A stretch of DNA of 64,000 nucleotides, taken from contig JAKOGI010002233.1 of assembly GCA_029747015.1 (NCBI GenBank), positions 2,501 through 66,500 on the forward strand, in the 5' to 3' direction. The DNA comes from Carnegiea gigantea (Eukaryota > Streptophyta > Magnoliopsida > Caryophyllales > Cactaceae). The position numbers and the translations under genes are program-made. Below are positions 61,077 through 64,000 of the stretch, one piece after another. The first letter of the stretch is position 1, and each line of letters begins with the position of its first letter. The notes beneath the pieces were generated by a model that saw only the letters and a program-made list of their open reading frames with translations, made no database searches and was not told where the DNA came from.

Positions 61077-62357
61077 TCATGAAGCTCCTGCATTTTCTAG
61101 TTGGATCTCTTCCAATAATTCAGCATTAATCTGGTAACACACTTTTTGAAGCTCAGCATTATCGAGACTCTTAGTAAATACAGTCAAAAATTCATCTTCG
61201 TTGGATAAATCATGAATATTTTGGGGCAACTCATCAATAACATCAAGTGCATATACGTAATTCACATTAGCAGGGAATCTCATGGCATCAAAAATATTAA
61301 ATTTAACCACTTCACCATCAAATTCCATAGTTAATGTTCCTTCATGTACATCAATTTTAGTCCTAGTTGTTTTTAAAAATGGCCTGCCAAGCAAGATGGG
61401 AATATCATGACAAACATCACCCATGTTCATCACATAAAAATCAGCAGGAAGCACAAGTTCATTCACTTGGACTAAGACATCCTCTAATAGTCCATCTGGG
61501 TAAGTACAACTCCTATCAGCTAACTGAAGCATTACGCCAGTTTTCTTTAATTCTCCTAGGTTCAGTTTGTCATAAACAGACCTAGGCATAACATTGATGG
61601 AGGCACCCAAATCAAGCATAGTTTTATCAAAGCAAAGGTTTCCTATTTTGCAAGGAATAGAAAACACACCAGGATCTTGACACTTCGGGGGGAGTTTTCT
61701 TTTAAAAACAGCAGACACATTTTCCCCCACACTTATCTTCTCATTACTAATGAGCTTCGTCTTAGCAGTGCATAATTCTTTTAAGAACTTAGCATACTGA
61801 GGCACCTGTTTAATGGCATCAAGGGGAGGTATGTTAATTTTTACCTTCCTTAATGTCTCTAAGATCTCTTGGTTAGCCTCACTTACCTTAGATGCAGGGC
61901 TTTTAAATCTACTAGGGAAAGGTGGGATTGGCTTGTAAGGTTCTTTTTTCTTTTCTCCTAATTCCTTAGTAGTTTGATTAGACTCTGTATCTAATTCTGG
62001 TTCATCCCTTTTAATTTCTTCATCAGGTTCTAATTCTCTACTTTTCTTAGGTTCTTTTAACTCTTTTCCATTCCTAAGTGTTATGGCACTAACATTCTCC
62101 TTAGGGTTAGGGTAAGGCTGAGATGGTAACCTATTTTGTATTTGAGCTTGCAGGTTGCTAACTATGATATCAGTTGCAGTCTGTTTCTCTTGAACCTGCT
62201 TAAGAGTTGTCTCCAAAATTTGGAACCTATCATCCATCTTCTTGAAGACTTGTTCCAGTAGAAAGTTGGTCCTATCCTGGTTAGAAGGTTGATGAGAGGG
62301 TTGGTCAACACCAGGTGGATTAGGCTTAGGGCCATATGTAAGGTTAAGGTAGTCTCT
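61077..62357 (-). CDS. Retroelement aspartic protease region, in frame with gag after a TAG
   Basis: An open stretch of 426 codons in the same frame as gag, starting right after the TAG at 62358-62360. The first internal ATG (62237) would give 386 residues. Counting from that ATG: a coiled/charged N-terminal part, then CQDPGVFSIPCKIGN (186-200), the active-site DLGAS (209-213), and the hydrophobic ILLGRP motif (281-286), typical of Gypsy-type retropepsins. The enzyme would cut Gag. It ends ENAGAS then TGA, just where reverse transcriptase would begin. How it is translated is open: read-through of the TAG, or a Gag-stop mutation. The plus-strand frame at 61367-61585 is a shadow. Confidence 0.8.
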   Translation of the reverse strand, partial: RDYLNLTYGPKPNPPGVDQPSHQPSNQDRTNFLLEQVFKKMDDRFQILETTLKQVQEKQTATDIIVSNLQAQIQNRLPSQPYPNPKENVSAITLRNGKELKEPKKSRELEPDEEIKRDEPELDTESNQTTKELGEKKKEPYKPIPPFPSRFKSPASKVSEANQEILETLRKVKINIPPLDAIKQVPQYAKFLKELCTAKTKLISNEKISVGENVSAVFKRKLPPKCQDPGVFSIPCKIGNLCFDKTMLDLGASINVMPRSVYDKLNLGELKKTGVMLQLADRSCTYPDGLLEDVLVQVNELVLPADFYVMNMGDVCHDIPILLGRPFLKTTRTKIDVHEGTLTMEFDGEVVKFNIFDAMRFPANVNYVYALDVIDELPQNIHDLSNEDEFLTVFTKSLDNAELQKVCYQINAELLEEIQLENAGAS

Positions 62358-63350
62358 CTATCCTTCATTATAAGTATTCGAATAGGGATCATACCTCCTT
62401 TGATTTTGGTTAGAGTAAAGAGCATTAACATTACCTTCTTGTAGAGTGGGACATGTATTAGTAAAATGCCCCTCTAGACAACAAATACCACATATTACTG
62501 CTTTTTGAAATCCCCCAGTAACAATCTTATTTAACATAGCAGTAATGTGAGATAACTGATTCTCTAGAGATGAACTAGAACCTATCTCATTTACCCTTTT
62601 GACTTGTGAGTCCCTAGTACCAAATTGCTGAGTATTTTGGGCCATTAAATTAAATAGATTTCTAGCGTCAGCTGGGGTTTTATTAACCAGAGCCCCCCCA
62701 CTAGCAGCATCAACCATATTGCGGTCCATAGGAAGTAAACCCTCATAAAAATATTGAATCAATAGTTGTTCAGTTATTCGATGTTGGGGGCAACTGGCAC
62801 ATAACTTATTAAATCTTTCCCAGTACTCACAAAAAGTTACTCCATTCATTTGTTTGATTCCACATATATCTTTCCTAATAGATCCAATACGGGATGCAGG
62901 AAAAAACTTTTCTAGAAACGATTTATGCAATGCAGTCCATGTAGAAAAAGATCCAGCAGGCATATAATATAACCAGTCCTTAGCATTACCAAGCGAAGAA
63001 AAAGGAAAGGCCCTTATTCTAATTTGATCCTCAAAAATGCCTTCAGGTACCATAGCAGAACAGGTAATGAGGAATTCACTAATGTGTCTATAGGGGTCCT
63101 CTCCAGCTAACCGATGAAACTTAGGTAATAAATTAATAAATCCTGAGTTTAATTTCAAAGGTTTATCTAAAACAGCATAAGTGATGGACATTGGTTGGGT
63201 TTCTAAGTTAGGGGCAGCAAGTTCTCGAAGAGTAGACATGCTTACCTCTTTAATCCTAAAACTTACTGGGTTAGGCTGACTCTCTTTGTTTTCAGTTTTC
63301 AATGCTTGTTCCTTGTTCTCTCCAATTTCCTTACCACTCCTTAATTTCAT
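62358..63350 (-). CDS. Retroelement Gag (Athila/Tat-like), 330 residues
   Basis: I start at the ATG at 63350 (MKLRSGKEIGENKEQ), since the upstream codons from 63443 are a hydrophobic leader unlike Gag. Blocks in order: INLLPKFHRLAGEDPYRHIS, IRIRAFPFSSLGNAKDWLY, FLEKFFPASR, FCEYWERFNKLCASCPQH, YFYEGLLPMDRNMVDAASGG. These are the Retrotrans_gag pattern of Athila/Tat elements. A CX2CX4HX4C zinc knuckle (CGICCLEGHFTNTC) follows near 62495-62454. It ends at TAG (62360-62358). Gag would form the particle and bind the element RNA. It is intact to that stop, in keeping with the young LTRs. Confidence 0.88.
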   Translation of the reverse strand: MKLRSGKEIGENKEQALKTENKESQPNPVSFRIKEVSMSTLRELAAPNLETQPMSITYAVLDKPLKLNSGFINLLPKFHRLAGEDPYRHISEFLITCSAMVPEGIFEDQIRIRAFPFSSLGNAKDWLYYMPAGSFSTWTALHKSFLEKFFPASRIGSIRKDICGIKQMNGVTFCEYWERFNKLCASCPQHRITEQLLIQYFYEGLLPMDRNMVDAASGGALVNKTPADARNLFNLMAQNTQQFGTRDSQVKRVNEIGSSSSLENQLSHITAMLNKIVTGGFQKAVICGICCLEGHFTNTCPTLQEGNVNALYSNQNQRRYDPYSNTYNEG

Positions 63351-63478
63351 ACACTTCGGGAAATCTAAAAAAAAATATATATATAAATAAATTAATAGGT
63401 TTAGAATACTAGAATTAAAACAAAACAAAATAAAAAGTAGCAAATCAAATAGAAGTAAACTAGCAATTTAATTTTCTT

Positions 63479-63496
63479 TCCCCGGCAACGGCGCCA
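63479..63496 (-). promoter_or_regulatory. Primer-binding site, tRNA-Asp type, perfect
   Basis: The plus strand TCCCCGGCAACGGCGCCA equals the 3' end of plant tRNA-Asp(GTC) over 18 bases. It lies five bases from the 5' LTR. Confidence 0.93.
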
Positions 63497-63501
63497 AAAT
63501 T

Positions 63502-64000
63502 TGTAAAGCTTGTCGAGAGCTACAAATTTAATCACTACTTCGGTTATTAAAACACTTTTTATAGCATAGGGAAGTAGGGATCGATCCACGAGAAAGGATT
63601 GTTGTAAAGAGGCTAGCTTAATCCTAAATGATTTTACTAATCCAATTTAATAGGTTTAATCTTAATAATTCTAGAATAATTAAAATCTAATGGATAAAAA
63701 TCTGGAAAAATGCCCAATGATGCTCCTAAATATTAAAGATCATATTCTGGAAATAAAATAGTAAAAAGATTCCCTAAATAATTTAAAAAAATAAAATCAG
63801 AATAATAACTGAAATTCTAATTAAAATTCAAAACAGCAATTAATAATCAGAGAAATAAATATTAAAATTATCAAACAGTAACCTAAAATATTATACTTCA
63901 GGTCTACGAGCTTATAAACTCTAAATTGTATCTACTTTATTTCAGAAAAATCAGATCAGAAAATTAGCACAGAATATTCAGCAGAATAATAAATCTAAAT
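63502..64000 (-). repeat. 5' LTR (right), cut by the window end
   Basis: 499 bp alignable with 57498-57996, about 98% identical by eye. Confidence 0.9.

Larger units (their letters stand above)
57498..64000 (-). mobile_element. Athila/Tat-like Gypsy element encoding Gag and protease only (runs off the window)
   Basis: LTRs at 57498-59876 and from 63502 on, with TG...CA ends, run in the minus sense. Next to the right LTR is a perfect tRNA-Asp primer site; next to the left LTR is a polypurine tract. The 3.6-kb interior encodes Gag and an aspartic protease in one frame separated by a single TAG. There is no reverse transcriptase, RNase H or integrase. The two LTRs differ at only about 11 places in the ~499 bp that can be compared, so it is young. 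This organisation matches non-autonomous Gag-bearing terminal-repeat elements (TR-GAG type). The left flank is ATTTT; the matching right flank is outside. Confidence 0.9.

Overview
This looks like a stretch of a large, repeat-rich flowering-plant nuclear genome. It is AT-rich and has intron-bearing gene fragments, plant-specific transposon families (CACTA/En-Spm, Sirevirus-like Copia, Athila/Tat-like Gypsy, a hAT MITE, a plant LINE) and a tRNA-Asp primer site typical of plant Gypsy elements. I cannot name the species. I see no rRNA, convincing tRNA gene, CRISPR array or bacterial-type operon. Only one gene looks like an ordinary intact host gene: the minus-strand reading frame at 46463-47173.

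Layout. 1-1925: 5' part of a decayed LINE (ORF1 DUF4283 remnant, endonuclease domain, no reverse transcriptase). 1926-3030: two adjoining minisatellites. 3497-6400: tandem copies of a ~500-bp unit split by a solo LTR (4033-5939, near-perfect 5-bp target duplication). 6401-10178: AT-rich spacer. 10179-35256: a ~25-kb CACTA locus (CACTA-2, TAG target duplication) encoding a TNP2-type transposase and a TNPA-like protein, both decayed. It is itself invaded by CACTA-1 (13887-21847, TAT duplication, carrying host-gene scraps) and by a Gypsy-like LTR element (22044-27673, TTTGC duplication) that landed inside the transposase reading frame. 36374-46007: a Sirevirus-like Copia element reduced to gag, whose gag is interrupted by CACTA-3 (41037-44638, TTG duplication). 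CACTA-3 carries two exons of a JmjC histone-demethylase gene. 46463-47173: the host gene. 47174-56008: AT-rich spacer with a 591-bp hAT MITE (52103-52693, perfect 8-bp duplication) and a SINE candidate. 56009-57497: left end of CACTA-4, a relative of CACTA-3, cut by a young Athila/Tat-like LTR element (57498 to beyond 64000) that encodes Gag and a protease but no reverse transcriptase or integrase.

How the parts relate. Target duplications give a relative order: CACTA-2 before CACTA-1 and the Gypsy-like element; the Copia element before CACTA-3; CACTA-4 before the Athila/Tat-like element. None of the five retroelement loci shows a reverse transcriptase, so all would depend on enzymes supplied in trans. 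The CACTA elements act as collectors of host exons (receptor-like kinase, a DUF4050-like protein, JmjC demethylase). All element ends, duplications and domain names come from reading by eye; no database search was possible.
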